DNA of 64,000 bases from Sipunculus nudus (lineage: Eukaryota > Annelida > Sipuncula > Golfingiida > Sipunculidae), in NCBI GenBank assembly GCA_026874595.1, contig CM049314.1:79533300-79597299 (forward strand). The letters run 5' to 3'. The translations under genes were made by a program, and so were the position numbers. The notes beneath the pieces were generated by a model. The model did not search any database. It was given only the letters and a program-made list of their open reading frames with translations, and was not told the DNA's origin. Every line of letters starts with the position of its first letter. Position 1 is the stretch's first letter. Below are positions 34,820 through 48,941 of the stretch, piece after piece.

Positions 34820-37062
34820 AAATCAGAAATAGAAAATTCCGATACTTTATAAAAGTAACGTTGTGGATTTTAGTGACCCTTTTGCATATTTTACCTCAAT
34901 TTTTCTACAGTTTTGCACCATATTAGACAGAAATAGATTCCCGGGAAGTAGAATAATACATTATTTCTTCAAGAAATAGTTGCAAAAAGGATTAATTAAG
35001 ACACAGCTCATTTGCTTACAGTTTGCTTATGCTTTGCTTACGATGAAAACACCACACAATTTAAGCATTATTCTACAAATACACACAAATATAACCCATG
35101 GGGACACAGACTGTTTACCTGGCTACAAAATAGTTCCTGTTAGTGATCAGGAATCTAAATATTAAGGGTAAAATTGTTCAATCAAATTCAGAAATAGAAA
35201 ATTCTGAAACGTTATAAGAGTGACATTGTGGATTTTTGTGAACCTTTTGCATATTTTCCCTCAATTTTTCTACAGTTTTGCAGCGTTTTCGACAGAAATA
35301 GATTCCCGGGAAGTAGAATAATACATTATTTCTTCAGAAAATAGTTGCAAAAAGGATAGTTCAAGATACAGTTCCTTTGCTTACAGTTTGCTTATTCTTT
35401 GCTTATGCTTTGCTTACGATGAAAACACCACACAATTTAAGCATTTTTCTACAAATACACAAAAATATGAACCATAGGGACACAGACTGGTTACCTGACT
35501 ACAAAATAGTTCCCGTTAGTGATCAGGAATCAAAATATTAAGGGCAAAATTGTTCAATCAAATTCAGAAATAGAAAATTCTGAAACGTTTTAGAGTGACA
35601 TTGTGGATTTTTGTGAACCTTTAGCATATTTTACCTCAATTTTTCTACAGTTTTGCAGCGTTTTCGACAGAAAAAGATTCCCGGGAAGTAGAATAATACA
35701 TTATTTCTTCAGAAAATAGATGCAAAAAGGATTTATCAAGACACAGTTCTTTTCCTTACAGTTTGCTTATTCTTTGCTTATGCTTTGCTTACGATGAAAA
35801 CACCACACAATTTAAGCATTTTTCCACAAATACACACAAATATGACCCATAGGGACACAGACTGTTTACCTGTCTACAAAAAAGTTCCTGTAAGTGATGA
35901 GGAATCTAAATATTATGGGTAAAATTGTTCAGTCAAAACCACAATTATAAAAATCCGCTACTTTCATAATGCGAAATTATGGATTTTTTTAATCCTTTTG
36001 CATATTTTACCTCAATTTTTCTACAGTTTTGCACCATATTCGACAGAAAAAGATTCCCGGGAAGTAGAATAACACATTATTTCTTAAGAAGATGTATGCA
36101 AAAAGGATTTATCAAGACACAGTTCCTTTGCTTAAAGTCTGCCTACGCTTTGCTTATGCTTTGCTTACGATGAAAACACCACACAATTTAAGCATTTTTC
36201 TATAAATATATACGAATATGACCCATAGGGACACAGACTGCTTCCCTGGCTATATAATTGCACGTGTCAGTGAAGGTGAATGTAAAATTTAAAGGTTAAA
36301 TCGTTTAAGCAAAATCAGAAATAGAAAATTCGGATACTTTATAAAAGTAACGTTGTGGATTTTTGTGACCCTTTTGAATATTTTACCTCGTTTTTTCTAC
36401 AGTTTTGCACCATATTCGACAGAAAAGGATTCCCGGGAAGTAGAATAACACATTATTTCTTTAGAAAATAGATGTAAAAAGGATTTATCAAGACACAGTT
36501 CCTTTGCCTACAGTTTGCTTATTCTTTGCTTATGCTTTGCTTACGATGAAAACACCACACAATTTAAGCATTTTTCCACAAATACACACAAATATGACCC
36601 ATAGGGGCACAGACTGTTTACCTGGCTAAAAATAGTTCATGTTAGTGATCAGGAATCTAAATATTAAGGGCAAAATTGTTCAATCAAAACCACAATTATA
36701 AAAATCCGCTACTTTCTTTAAGTCACATCATGGATTTTTGTGATCCTTTTGCATATTTCATCTCAATTTTTCTACAGTTTTGCACCATATTCGACAGAAA
36801 TAGATTACCTGAATGTCAAATAATACATTATTTCTTCAGAAAATAGTTGCAAAAAGCATTTCTCAAGACACAGTTCCTTTGCTTACAGTTTGCTTACGCT
36901 TTGCTTATGCTTTGCTTACGATTAAAACACCACACAGTTTAAGCATTTTTCTATAAATATATACGAATATAACCCATAGGGACACAGACTGCTTCCATTG
37001 CTATATAATTGTACCTGTCAGTGAAGGTGAATCTAAAAATTAAGGGTAAAATCGTTTAAGCA
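34820..37062 (+). repeat. HOR block ABCDEG (2243 bp)
   Basis: Monomers: A34820, B35185, C35561, D35936, E36312 (patched, 375 bp, with GTTCATGTTAG in the tail), G36687 (four subrepeats). B reads ATATTTTCCCTC and C reads CAGAAAAAGATTCCC, both private single-base changes. G matches G4111 at offset 32,576 bp. Confidence 0.9.
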
Positions 37063-40000
37063 AAATCAGAAATAGAAAATTCCGATACTTTATAAAAGTA
37101 ACGTTGTGGATTTTAGTGACCCTTTTGCATATTTTACCTCAATTTTTCTACAGTTTTGCACCATATTAGACAGAAATAGATTCCCGGGAAGTAGAATAAT
37201 ACATTATTTCTTCAAGAAATAGTTGCAAAAAGGATTAATTAAGACACAGCTCATATGCTTACAGTTTGCTTATGCTTTGCTTATGCTTTGCTTACGATGA
37301 AAACACCACACAATTTAAGCATTATTCTACAAATACACACAAATATAACCCATGGGGACACAGACTGTTTACCTGGCTACAAAATAGTTCCTGTTAGTGA
37401 TCAGGAATCTAAATATTAAGGGTAAAATTGTTCAATCAAATTCAGAAATAGAAAATTCTGAAACGTTATAAGAGTGACATTGTGGATTTTTGTGAACCTT
37501 TTGCATATTTTACCTCAATTTTTCTACAGTTTTGCAGCGTTTTCGACAGAAATAGATTCCCGGGAAGTAGAATAATACATTATTTCTTCAGAAAATAGTT
37601 GCAAAAAGGATAGTTCAAGATACAGTTCCTTTGCTTACAGTTTGCTTATTCTTTGTTTATGCTTTGCTTATGATGAAAACACCACACAATTTAAGCATTT
37701 TTCTACAAATACACAAAAATATGAACCATAGGGACACAGACTGGTTACCTGACTACAAAATAGTTCCCGTTAGTGATCAGGAATCAAAATATTAAGGGCA
37801 AAATTGTTCAATCAAATTCAGAAATAGAAAATTCTGAAACGTTTTAGAGTGACATTGTGGATTTTTGTGAACCTTTAGCATATTTTACCTCAATTTTTCT
37901 ACAGTTTTGCAGCGTTTTCGACAGAAATAGATTCCCGGGAAGTAGAATAATACATTATTTCTTCAGAAAATAGATGCAAAAAGGATTTATCAAGACACAT
38001 TTCTTTTGCTTACAGTTTGCTTATTCTTTGCTTATGCTTTGCTTACGATGAAAACACCACACAATTTAAGCATTTTTCCACAAATACACACAAATATGAC
38101 CCATAGGGACACAGACTGTTTACCTGTCTACAAAAAAATTCCTGTAAGTGATGAGGAATCTAAATATTATGGGTAAAATTGTTCAGTCAAAACCACAATT
38201 ATAAAAATCCGCTACTTTCATAATGCGAAATTATGGATTTTTTTAATCCTTTTGCATATTTTACCTCAATTTTTCTACAGTTTTGCACCATATTCGACAG
38301 AAAACGATTCCCGGGAAGTAGAATAACACATTATTTCTTAAGAAATTGTATGCAAAAAGGATTTATCAAGACACAGTTCCTTTGCTTAAAGTCTGCCTAC
38401 GCTTTGCTTATGCTTTGCTTACGATGAAAACACCACACAATTTAAGCATTTTTCTATAAATATATACGAATATGACCCATAGGGACACAGACTGCTTCCC
38501 TGGCTATATAATTGCACGTGTCAGTGAAGGTGAATGTAAAATTTAAAGGTTAAATCGTTTAAGCAAAATCAGAAAGAGAAAATTCGGATACTTTATAAAA
38601 GTAACGTTGTGGATTTTTGTGACCCTTTTGAATATTTTACCTCGTTTTTTCTACAGTTTTGCACCATATTCGACAGAACTATATTACAGGAAAGTAGAAT
38701 AATACATTATTTCTTTAGAAAATAGATGTAAAAAGGATTTATCAAGACACAGTTCCTTTGCCTACAGTTTGCTTATTCTTTGCTTATGCTTTGCTTACGA
38801 TGAAAACACCACACAATTTAAGCATTTTTCCACAAATACACACAAATATGACCCATAGGGGCACAGACTGTTTACCTGGCAACAAAATGGTTACTGTTTG
38901 TGATCAGGAATCTAAATATTAAGGGTAAAATTGTTCAATCAAAACCACAATTATAAAAATCCGCTACTTTCTTAAAATGACATTATGGATTCTTTTATCC
39001 TTTTGCATATTTTACCTCAATTTTTCAACAGTTTTGCACCATATTCGACAGAAATAGATTCTTTGAATGTCGAATAATACATTATTTCTTTAGAAAATAG
39101 ATGTAAAATGGATTTATCAAGACACAGTTCCTTTGCTTACAGTTTGCTTACGCTTTGCTTATGCTTTGCTTACGGTGAAAACACCTCAAAACTGACGCAT
39201 TTTTCTATAAATATATACAAATATGACCCATAGGGACACAGACTGGTTCCATGGCTATATAATTGCACCTGTCAGTGAAGGTGAATCTAAAAATTAAGGG
39301 TAAAATCGTTTAAGCAAAATCAGATATAGAAAATTCAGATACTTTAAAAAAGTAACATTGTGTATTTTTGTGACCCTTTTGAATATTTTACTTCAATTTT
39401 GCTACAGTTTTGCACCATGTTCGACAGAAATAGACACCCGGGAAGAAGAGTAATTCATTATTTCTTAAGAAATAAGTTGCAAAAAGGATTTATGAAGACA
39501 CAGTTCCTTTGCTTACAGTTTGCTTATTCTTTGCTTATGCTTTGCTTACGATGAAAACACCACACAATTTAAGCATTTTTCCACAAATACACACAAATAT
39601 GACCCATAGGGCACAGACTGTTTACCTGGCTAAAAATAGTTCCTGTTAGTGATCAGGAATCTAAATATTAAGGGCAAAATTGTTCAATCAAAACCACAAT
39701 TATAAAAATCCGCTACTTTCTTAAAGTCACATCATGAATTTTTGTGATCCTTTTGCATATTTCATCTCAATTTTCTACAGTTTTGCACCATATTCGACAG
39801 AAATAGATTACCTGAATGTCAAATAATACATTATTTCTTGAGAAAATAGTTGCAAAAACAATTTATCAAGACACAGTTCCTTTGCTTACAGTTTGCTTAC
39901 GCTTTGCTTATGCTTTGCTTATGCTTTGCTTACGATTAAAACACCACACAGTTTAAGCATTTTTCAATAAATATATACGAATATAACCCATAGGGACACA

Positions 40001-40827
40001 GACTGCTTCCATGGCTATATAATTGCACCTGTCAGTGAAGGTGAATGTAAAATTTAAAGGTTAAATCGTTTAAGCAAAATCAGAAAGAGAAAATTCGGAT
40101 ACTTTATAAAAGTAACGTTGTGGATTTTTGTGACCCTTTTGAATATTTTACCTCGTTTTTTCTACAGTTTTACACCATATTCGACAGAACTATATTACAG
40201 GAAAGTAGAATAATACATTATTTCTTTAGAAAATAGATGTAAAAAGGATTTATCAAGACACAGTTCCTTTGCCTACAGTTTGCTTATTCTTTGCTTATGC
40301 TTTGCTTACGATGAAAACACCACACAATTTAAGCATTTTTCCACAAATACACACAAATATGACCCATAGGGGCACAGACTGTTTACCTGGCAACAAAATG
40401 GTTACTGTTTGTGATCAGGAATCTAAATATTAAGGGTAAAATTGTTCAATCAAAACCACAATTATAAAAATCCGCTACTTTCTTAAAATGACATTATGGA
40501 TTCTTTTATCCTTTTGCATATTTTACCTCAATTTTTCAACAGTTTTGCACCATATTCGACAGAAATAGATTCTCTGAATGTCGAATAATACATTATTTCT
40601 TTAGAAAATAGATGTAAAAAGGATTTATCAAGACACAGTTCCTTTGCTTACAGTTTGCTTACGCTTTGCTTATGCTTTGCTTACGGTGAAAACACCTCAA
40701 AACTGACGCATTTTTCTATAAATATATACAAATATGACCCATAGGGACACAGACTGGTTCCATGGCTATATAATTGCACCTGTCAGTGAAGGTGAATCTA
40801 AAAATTAAGGGTAAAATCGTTTAAGCA
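37063..40827 (+). repeat. Long HOR block A-B-C-D-E-F-H-G-E-F (3765 bp)
   Basis: Ten monomers: A37063 (four subrepeats), B37439, C37815, D38190, E38566, F38942, H39317, G39691, E40077, F40453. H39317 reads GTGTATTTTTG where the other H monomers read GTGGATTTTTG. F38942 has GATTCTTTGAATG and GTAAAATGG. Here the E after G has a normal E tail and is followed by F, unlike the E/A-to-B junctions of the other H blocks; this may be the ancestral arrangement. Confidence 0.9.
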
Positions 40828-42935
40828 AAATCAGAAATAGAAAATTCCGATACTTTATAAAAGTAACGTTGTGGATTTTAGTGACCCTTTTGCATATTTT
40901 ACCTCAATTTTTCTACAGTTTTGCACCATATTAGACAGAAATAGATTCCCGGGAAGTAGAATAATACATTATTTCTTCAAGAAATAGTTGCAAAAAGGAT
41001 TAATTAAGACACAGCTCATTTGCTTACAGTTTGCTTATGCTTTGCTTACGATGAAAACACCACACAATTTAAGCATTATTCTACAAATACACACAAATAT
41101 AACCCATGGGGACACAGACTGTTTACCTGGCTACAAAATAGTTCCTGTTAGTGATCAGGAATCTAAATATTAAGGGTAAAATTGTTCAATCAAATTCAGA
41201 AATAGAAAATTCTGAAACGTTATAAGAGTGACATTGTGGATTTTTGTGAACCTTTTGCATATTTTACCTCAATTTTTCTACAGTTTTGCAGCGTTTTCGA
41301 CAGAAATAGATTCCCGGGAAGTAGAATAATACATTATTTCTTCAGAAAATAGTTGCAAAAAGGATAGTTCAAGATACAGTTCCTTTGCTTACAGTTTGCT
41401 TATTCTTTGCTTATGCTTTGCTTACGATGAAAACACCACACAATTTAAGCATTTTTCTACAAATACACAAAAATATGAACCATAGGGACACAGACTGGTT
41501 ACCTGACTACAAAATAGTTCCCGTTAGTGATCAGGAATCAAAATATTAAGGGCAAAATTGTTCAATCAAATTCAGAAATAGAAAATTCTGAAACGTTTTA
41601 GAGTGACATTGTGGATTTTTGTGAACCTTTAGCATATTTTACCTCAATTTTTCTACAGTTTTGCAGCGTTTTCGACAGAAATAGATTATCGGGAAGTAGA
41701 ATAATACATTATTTCTTCAGAAAATAGATGCAAAAAGGATTTATCAAGACACAGTTCTTTTCCTTACAGTTTGCTTATTCTTTGCTTATGCTTTGCTTAC
41801 GATGAAAACACCACACAATTTAAGCATTTTTCCACAAATACACACAAATATGACCCATAGGGACACAGACTGTTTACCTGTCTACAAAAAAGTTCCTGTA
41901 AGTGATGAGGAATCTAAATATTATGGGTAAAATTGTTCAGTCAAAACCACAATTATAAAAATCCGCTACTTTCATAATGCGAAATTATGGATTTTTTTAA
42001 TCCTTTTGCATATTTTACCTCAATTTTTCTACAGTTTTGCACCATATTCGACAGAAAAAGATTCCCGGGAAGTAGAATAACACATTATTTCTTAAGAAGA
42101 TGTATGCAAAAAGGATTTATCAAGACACAGTTCCTTTGCTTAAAGTCTGCCTACGCTTTGCTTATGCTTTGCTTACGATGAAAACACCACACAATTTAAG
42201 CATTTTTCTATAAATATATACGAATATGACCCATAGGGACACAGACTGCTTCCCTGGCTATATAATTGCACGTGTCAGTGAAGGTGAATGTAAAATTTAA
42301 AGGTTAAATCGTTTAAGCAAAATCAGAAATAGAAAATTCGGATACTTTATAAAAGTAACGTTGTGGATTTTTGTGACCCTTTTGAATATTTTACCTCGTT
42401 TTTTCTACAGTTTTGCACCATATTCGACAGAAAAGGATTCCCGGGAAGTAGAATAACACATTATTTCTTTAGAAAATAGATGTAAAAAGGATTTATCAAG
42501 ACACAGTTCCTTTGCCTACAGTTTGCTTATTCTTTGCTTATGCTTTGCTTACGATGAAAACACCACACAATTTAAGCATTTTTCCACAAATACACACAAA
42601 TATGACCCATAGGGGCACAGACTGTTTACCTGGCAACAAAATGGTTACTGTTTGTGATCAGGAATCTAAATATTAAGGGTAAAATTGTTCAATCAAAACC
42701 ACAATTATAAAAATCCGCTACTTTCTTAAAATGACATTATGGATTCTTATATCCTTTTGCATATTTTACCTCAATTTTTCAACAGTTTTGCACCATATTC
42801 GACAGAAATAGATTCTCTGAATGTCGAATAATACATTATTTCTTTAGAAAATAGATGTAAAAAGGATTTATCAAGACACAGTTCCACCTGTCAGTGAAGG
42901 TGAATCTAAAAATTAAGGGTAAAATCGTTTAAGCA
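40828..42935 (+). repeat. HOR block ABCDEF with shortened F (2108 bp)
   Basis: Monomers: A40828, B41193, C41569, D41944, E42320 (patched), F42696 (240 bp). C carries GATTATCGGG in place of GATTCCCGGG, destroying the CCCGGG palindrome. The same change occurs in C44437 and C47440. Confidence 0.91.
42696..42935 (+). repeat. F monomer with 135-bp internal deletion
   Basis: The sequence ACACAGTTCC (ending at 42885) joins directly to ACCTGTCAGTGAAGG. Comparison with intact F monomers shows that exactly 135 bp are missing: all four 11-bp subrepeats and the middle of the tail, including CATAGGGACACAG. Only one base (C) of microhomology is visible at the join. It is the only out-of-register event I found in the window. 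Confidence 0.93.
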
Positions 42936-45900
42936 AAATCAGAAATAGAAAATTCCGATACTTTATAAAAGTAACGTTGTGGATTTTAGTGACCCTTTTG
43001 CATATTTTACCTCATTTTTTCTACAGTTTTGCACCATATTAGACAGAAATAGATTCCCGGGAAGTAGAATAATACATTATTTCTTCAAGAAATAGTTGCA
43101 AAAAGGATTAATTAAGACACAGCTCATTTGCTTACAGTTTGCTTATGCTTTGCTTACGATGAAAACACCACACAATTTAAGCATTTTTCCACAAATACAC
43201 ACAAATATGACCCATAGGGCACAGACTGTTTACCTGGCTAAAAATAGTTCCTGTTAGTGATCAGAAATCTAAATATTAAGGGCAAAATTGTTCAATCAAA
43301 ACCACAATTATAAAAATCCGCTACTTTCTTAAAGTCACATCATGAATTTTTGTGATCCTTTTGCATATTTCATCTCAATTTTCTACAGTTTTGCACCATA
43401 TTGGACAGAAATAGATTACCTGAATGTCAAATAATACATTATTTCTTGAGAAAATAGTTGCAAAAACAATTTATCAAGACACAGTTCCTTTGCTTACAGT
43501 TTGCTTACGCTTTGCTTATGCTTTGCTTATGCTTTGCTTACGATTAAAACACCACACAGTTTAAGCATTTTTCAATAAATATATACGAATATAACCCACA
43601 GGGACACAGACTGCTTCCATGGCTATATAATTGCACCTGTCAGTGAAGGTGAATGTAAAATTTAAAGGTTAAATCGTTTAAGCAAAATCAGAAAGAGAAA
43701 ATTCGGATACTTTATAAAAGTAACGTTGTGGATTTTTGTGACCCTTTTGAATATTTTTCCTCGTTTTTTCTACAGTTTTACACCATATTCGACAGAACTA
43801 TATTACAGGAAAGTAGAATAATACATTATTTCTTTAGAAAATAGATGTAAAAAGGATTTATCAAGACACAGTTCCTTTGCCTACAGTTTGCTTATTCTTT
43901 GCTTATGCTTTGCTTACGATAAAAACACCACACAATTTAAGCATTTTTCCACAAATACACACAAATATAACCCATGGGGACACAGACTGTTTACCTGGCT
44001 ACAAAATAGTTCATGTTAGTGATCAGGAATCTAAATATTAAGGGTAAAATTGTTCAATCAAATTCAGAAATAGAAAATTCTGAAACGTTATAAGAGTGAC
44101 ATTGTGGATTTTTGTGAACCTTTTGCATATTTTACCTCAATTTTTCTACAGTTTTGCAGCGTTTTCGACAGAAATAGATTCCCGGGAAGTAGAATAATAC
44201 ATTATTTCTTCAGAAAATAGTTGCAAAAAGGATAGTTCAAGATACAGTTCCTTTGCTTACAGTTTGCTTATTCTTTGCTTATGCTTTGCTTACGATGAAA
44301 ACACCACACAATTTAAGCATTTTTCTACAAATACACAAAAATATGAACCATAGGGACACAGACTGGTTACCTGACTACAAAATAGTTCCCGTTAGTGATC
44401 AGGAATCAAAATATTAAGGGCAAAATTGTTCAATCAAATTCAGAAATAGAAAATTCTGAAACGTTTTAGAGTGACATTGTGGATTTTTGTGAACCTTTAG
44501 CATATTTTACCTCAATTTTTCTACAGTTTTGCAGCGTTTTCGACAGAAATAGATTATCGGGAAGTAGAATAATACATTATTTCTTCAGAAAATAGATGCA
44601 AAAAGGATTTATCAAGACACAGTTCTTTTCCTTACAGTTTGCTTATTCTTTGCTTATGCTTTGCTTACGATGAAAACACCACACAATTTAAGCATTTTTC
44701 CACAAATACACACAAATATGACCCATAGGGACACAGACTGTTTACCTGTCTACAAAAAAGTTCCTGTAAGTGATGAGGAATCTAAATATTATGGGTAAAA
44801 TTGTTCAGTCAAAACCACAATTATAAAAATCCGCTACTTTCATAATGCGAAATTATGGATTTTTTTAATCCTTTTGCATATTTTACCTCAATTTTTCTAC
44901 AGTTTTGCACCATATTCGACAGAAAAAGATTCCCGGGAAGTAGAATAACACATTATTTCTTAAGAAGATGTATGCAAAAAGGATTTATCAAGACACAGTT
45001 CCTTTGCTTAAAGTCTGCCTACGCTTTGCTTATGCTTTGCTTACGATGAAAACACCACACAATTTAAGCATTTTTCTATAAATATATACGAATATGACCC
45101 ATAGGGACACAGACTGCTTCCCTGGCTATATAATTGCACGTGTCAGTGAAGGTGAATGTAAAATTTAAAGGTTAAATCGTTTAAGCAAAATCAGAAAGAG
45201 AAAATTCGGATACTTTATAAAAGTAACGTTGTGGATTTTTGTGACCCTTTTGAATATTTTACCTCGTTTTTTCTACAGTTTTGCACCATATTCGACAGAA
45301 AAGGATTCCCGGGAAGTAGAATAACACATTATTTCTTTAGAAAATAGATGTAAAAAGGATTTATCAAGACACAGTTCCTTTGCCTACAGTTTGCTTATTC
45401 TTTGCTTATGCTTTGCTTACGATGAAAACACCACACAATTTAAGCATTTTTCCACAAATACACACAAATATGACCCATAGGGGCACAGACTGTTTACCTG
45501 GCAACAAAATGGTTACTGTTTGTGATCAGGAATCTAAATATTAAGGGTAAAATTGTTCAATCAAAACCACAATTATAAAAATCCGCTACTTTCTTAAAAT
45601 GACATTATGGATTCTTATATCCTTTTGCATATTTTACCTCAATTTTTCAACAGTTTTGCACCATATTCGACAGAAATAGATTCTCTGATTGTCGAATAAT
45701 ACATTATTTCTTTAGAAAATAGATGTAAAAAGGATTTATCAAGACACAGTTCCTTTGCTTACAGTTTGCTTACGCTTTGCTTATGCTTTGCTTACGGTGA
45801 AAACACCTCAAAACTGACGCATTTTTCTATAAATATTTACAAATATGACCCATAGGGACACAGACTGGTTCCATGGCTATATAATTGCACCTGTCAGTGA

Positions 45901-45938
45901 AGGTGAATGTAAAATTTAAAGGTTAAATCGTTTAAGCA
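42936..45938 (+). repeat. Eight-monomer HOR A/H-G-E/A-B-C-D-E-F (3003 bp), copy 1
   Basis: Monomers: A42936, G43299, E43685, B44061, C44437, D44812, E45188, F45564. This copy differs from the next two by a normal A head (CCGATAC), CCCACAGGG at 43596, and unmodified ACAATTTAAGC and CATATTTTACC in B. Confidence 0.91.
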
Positions 45939-45959
45939 AAATCAGAAAGAGAAAATTCG
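45909..45959 (+). repeat. G-tail/E-head patch across an F-A junction
   Basis: Across the end of F45564 and the head of A45939, all diagnostic bases from 45909 (GAATGTAAAATTTAAAGG) to 45959 (TTCGGATAC) match a G-to-E junction. The flanks are F (before) and A (TTTTAGTGACCC, after). The minimum tract is 51 bp. The same patch occurs at 48912-48962, copied by the 3003-bp duplication. A short gene-conversion tract is the simplest reading. Confidence 0.82.
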
Positions 45960-48941
45960 GATACTTTATAAAAGTAACGTTGTGGATTTTAGTGACCCTT
46001 TTGCATATTTTACCTCAATTTTTCTACAGTTTTGCACCATATTAGACAGAAATAGATTCCCGGGAAGTAGAATAATACATTATTTCTTCAAGAAATAGTT
46101 GCAAAAAGGATTAATTAAGACACAGCTCATTTGCTTACAGTTTGCTTATGCTTTGCTTACGATGAAAACACCACACAATTTAAGCATTTTTCCACAAATA
46201 CACACAAATATGACCCATAGGGCACAGACTGTTTACCTGGCTAAAAATAGTTCCTGTTAGTGATCAGAAATCTAAATATTAAGGGCAAAATTGTTCAATC
46301 AAAACCACAATTATAAAAATCCGCTACTTTCTTAAAGTCACATCATGAATTTTTGTGATCCTTTTGCATATTTCATCTCAATTTTCTACAGTTTTGCACC
46401 ATATTGGACAGAAATAGATTACCTGAATGTCAAATAATACATTATTTCTTGAGAAAATAGTTGCAAAAACAATTTATCAAGACACAGTTCCTTTGCTTAC
46501 AGTTTGCTTACGCTTTGCTTATGCTTTGCTTATGCTTTGCTTACGATTAAAACACCACACAGTTTAAGCATTTTTCAATAAATATATACGAATATAACCC
46601 ATAGGGACACAGACTGCTTCCATGGCTATATAATTGCACCTGTCAGTGAAGGTGAATGTAAAATTTAAAGGTTAAATCGTTTAAGCAAAATCAGAAAGAG
46701 AAAATTCGGATACTTTATAAAAGTAACGTTGTGGATTTTTGTGACCCTTTTGAATATTTTTCCTCGTTTTTTCTACAGTTTTACACCATATTCGACAGAA
46801 CTATATTACAGGAAAGTAGAATAATACATTATTTCTTTAGAAAATAGATGTAAAAAGGATTTATCAAGACACAGTTCCTTTGCCTACAGTTTGCTTATTC
46901 TTTGCTTATGCTTTGCTTACGATAAAAACACCACACAATTTAAGCATTTTTCCACAAATACACACAAATATAACCCATGGGGACACAGACTGTTTACCTG
47001 GCTACAAAATAGTTCATGTTAGTGATCAGGAATCTAAATATTAAGGGTAAAATTGTTCAATCAAATTCAGAAATAGAAAATTCTGAAACGTTATAAGAGT
47101 GACATTGTGGATTTTTGTGAACCTTTTGCATATTTAACCTCAATTTTTCTACAGTTTTGCAGCGTTTTCGACAGAAATAGATTCCCGGGAAGTAGAATAA
47201 TACATTATTTCTTCAGAAAATAGTTGCAAAAAGGATAGTTCAAGATACAGTTCCTTTGCTTACAGTTTGCTTATTCTTTGCTTATGCTTTGCTTACGATG
47301 AAAACACCACACAATTAAAGCATTTTTCTACAAATACACAAAAATATGAACCATAGGGACACAGACTGGTTACCTGACTACAAAATAGTTCCCGTTAGTG
47401 ATCAGGAATCAAAATATTAAGGGCAAAATTGTTCAATCAAATTCAGAAATAGAAAATTCTGAAACGTTTTAGAGTGACATTGTGGATTTTTGTGAACCTT
47501 TAGCATATTTTACCTCAATTTTTCTACAGTTTTGCAGCGTTTTCGACAGAAATAGATTATCGGGAAGTAGAATAATACATTATTTCTTCAGAAAATAGAT
47601 GCAAAAAGGATTTATCAAGACACAGTTCTTTTCCTTACAGTTTGCTTATTCTTTGCTTATGCTTTGCTTACGATGAAAACACCACACAATTTAAGCATTT
47701 TTCCACAAATACACACAAATATGACCCATAGGGACACAGACTGTTTACCTGTCTACAAAAAAGTTCCTGTAAGTGATGAGGAATCTAAATATTATGGGTA
47801 AAATTGTTCAGTCAAAACCACAATTATAAAAATCCGCTACTTTCATAATGCGAAATTATGGATTTTTTTAATCCTTTTGCATATTTTACCTCAATTTTTC
47901 TACAGTTTTGCACCATATTCGACAGAAAAAGATTCCCGGGAAGTAGAATAACACATTATTTCTTAAGAAGATGTATGCAAAAAGGATTTATCAAGACACA
48001 GTTCCTTTGCTTAAAGTCTGCCTACGCTTTGCTTATGCTTTGCTTACGATGAAAACACCACACAATTTAAGCATTTTTCTATAAATATATACGAATATGA
48101 CCCATAGGGACACAGACTGCTTCCCTGGCTATATAATTGCACGTGTCAGTGAAGGTGAATGTAAAATTTAAAGGTTAAATCGTTTAAGCAAAATCAGAAA
48201 GAGAAAATTCGGATACTTTATAAAAGTAACGTTGTGGATTTTTGTGACCCTTTTGAATATTTTACCTCGTTTTTTCTACAGTTTTGCACCATATTCGACA
48301 GAAAAGGATTCCCGGGAAGTAGAATAACACATTATTTCTTTAGAAAATAGATGTAAAAAGGATTTATCAAGACACAGTTCCTTTGCCTACAGTTTGCTTA
48401 TTCTTTGCTTATGCTTTGCTTACGATGAAAACACCACACAATTTAAGCATTTTTCCACAAATACACACAAATATGACCCATAGGGGCACAGACTGTTTAC
48501 CTGGCAACAAAATGGTTACTGTTTGTGATCAGGAATCTAAATATTAAGGGTAAAATTGTTCAATCAAAACCACAATTATAAAAATCCGCTACTTTCTTAA
48601 AATGACATTATGGATTCTTATATCCTTTTGCATATTTTACCTCAATTTTTCAACAGTTTTGCACCATATTCGACAGAAATAGATTCTCTGATTGTCGAAT
48701 AATACATTATTTCTTTAGAAAATAGATGTAAAAAGGATTTATCAAGACACAGTTCCTTTGCTTACAGTTTGCTTACGCTTTGCTTATGCTTTGCTTACGG
48801 TGAAAACACCTCAAAACTGACGCATTTTTCTATAAATATTTACAAATATGACCCATAGGGACACAGACTGGTTCCATGGCTATATAATTGCACCTGTCAG
48901 TGAAGGTGAATGTAAAATTTAAAGGTTAAATCGTTTAAGCA
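45939..48941 (+). repeat. Eight-monomer HOR (3003 bp), copy 2
   Basis: Monomers: A45939, G46302, E46688, B47064, C47440, D47815, E48191, F48567. The A head carries an E-type patch. B has CATATTTAACC and ATTAAAGC, both shared with the third copy. F has CTCTGATTGTC and AAATATTTACA, shared with F45564. Confidence 0.91.
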
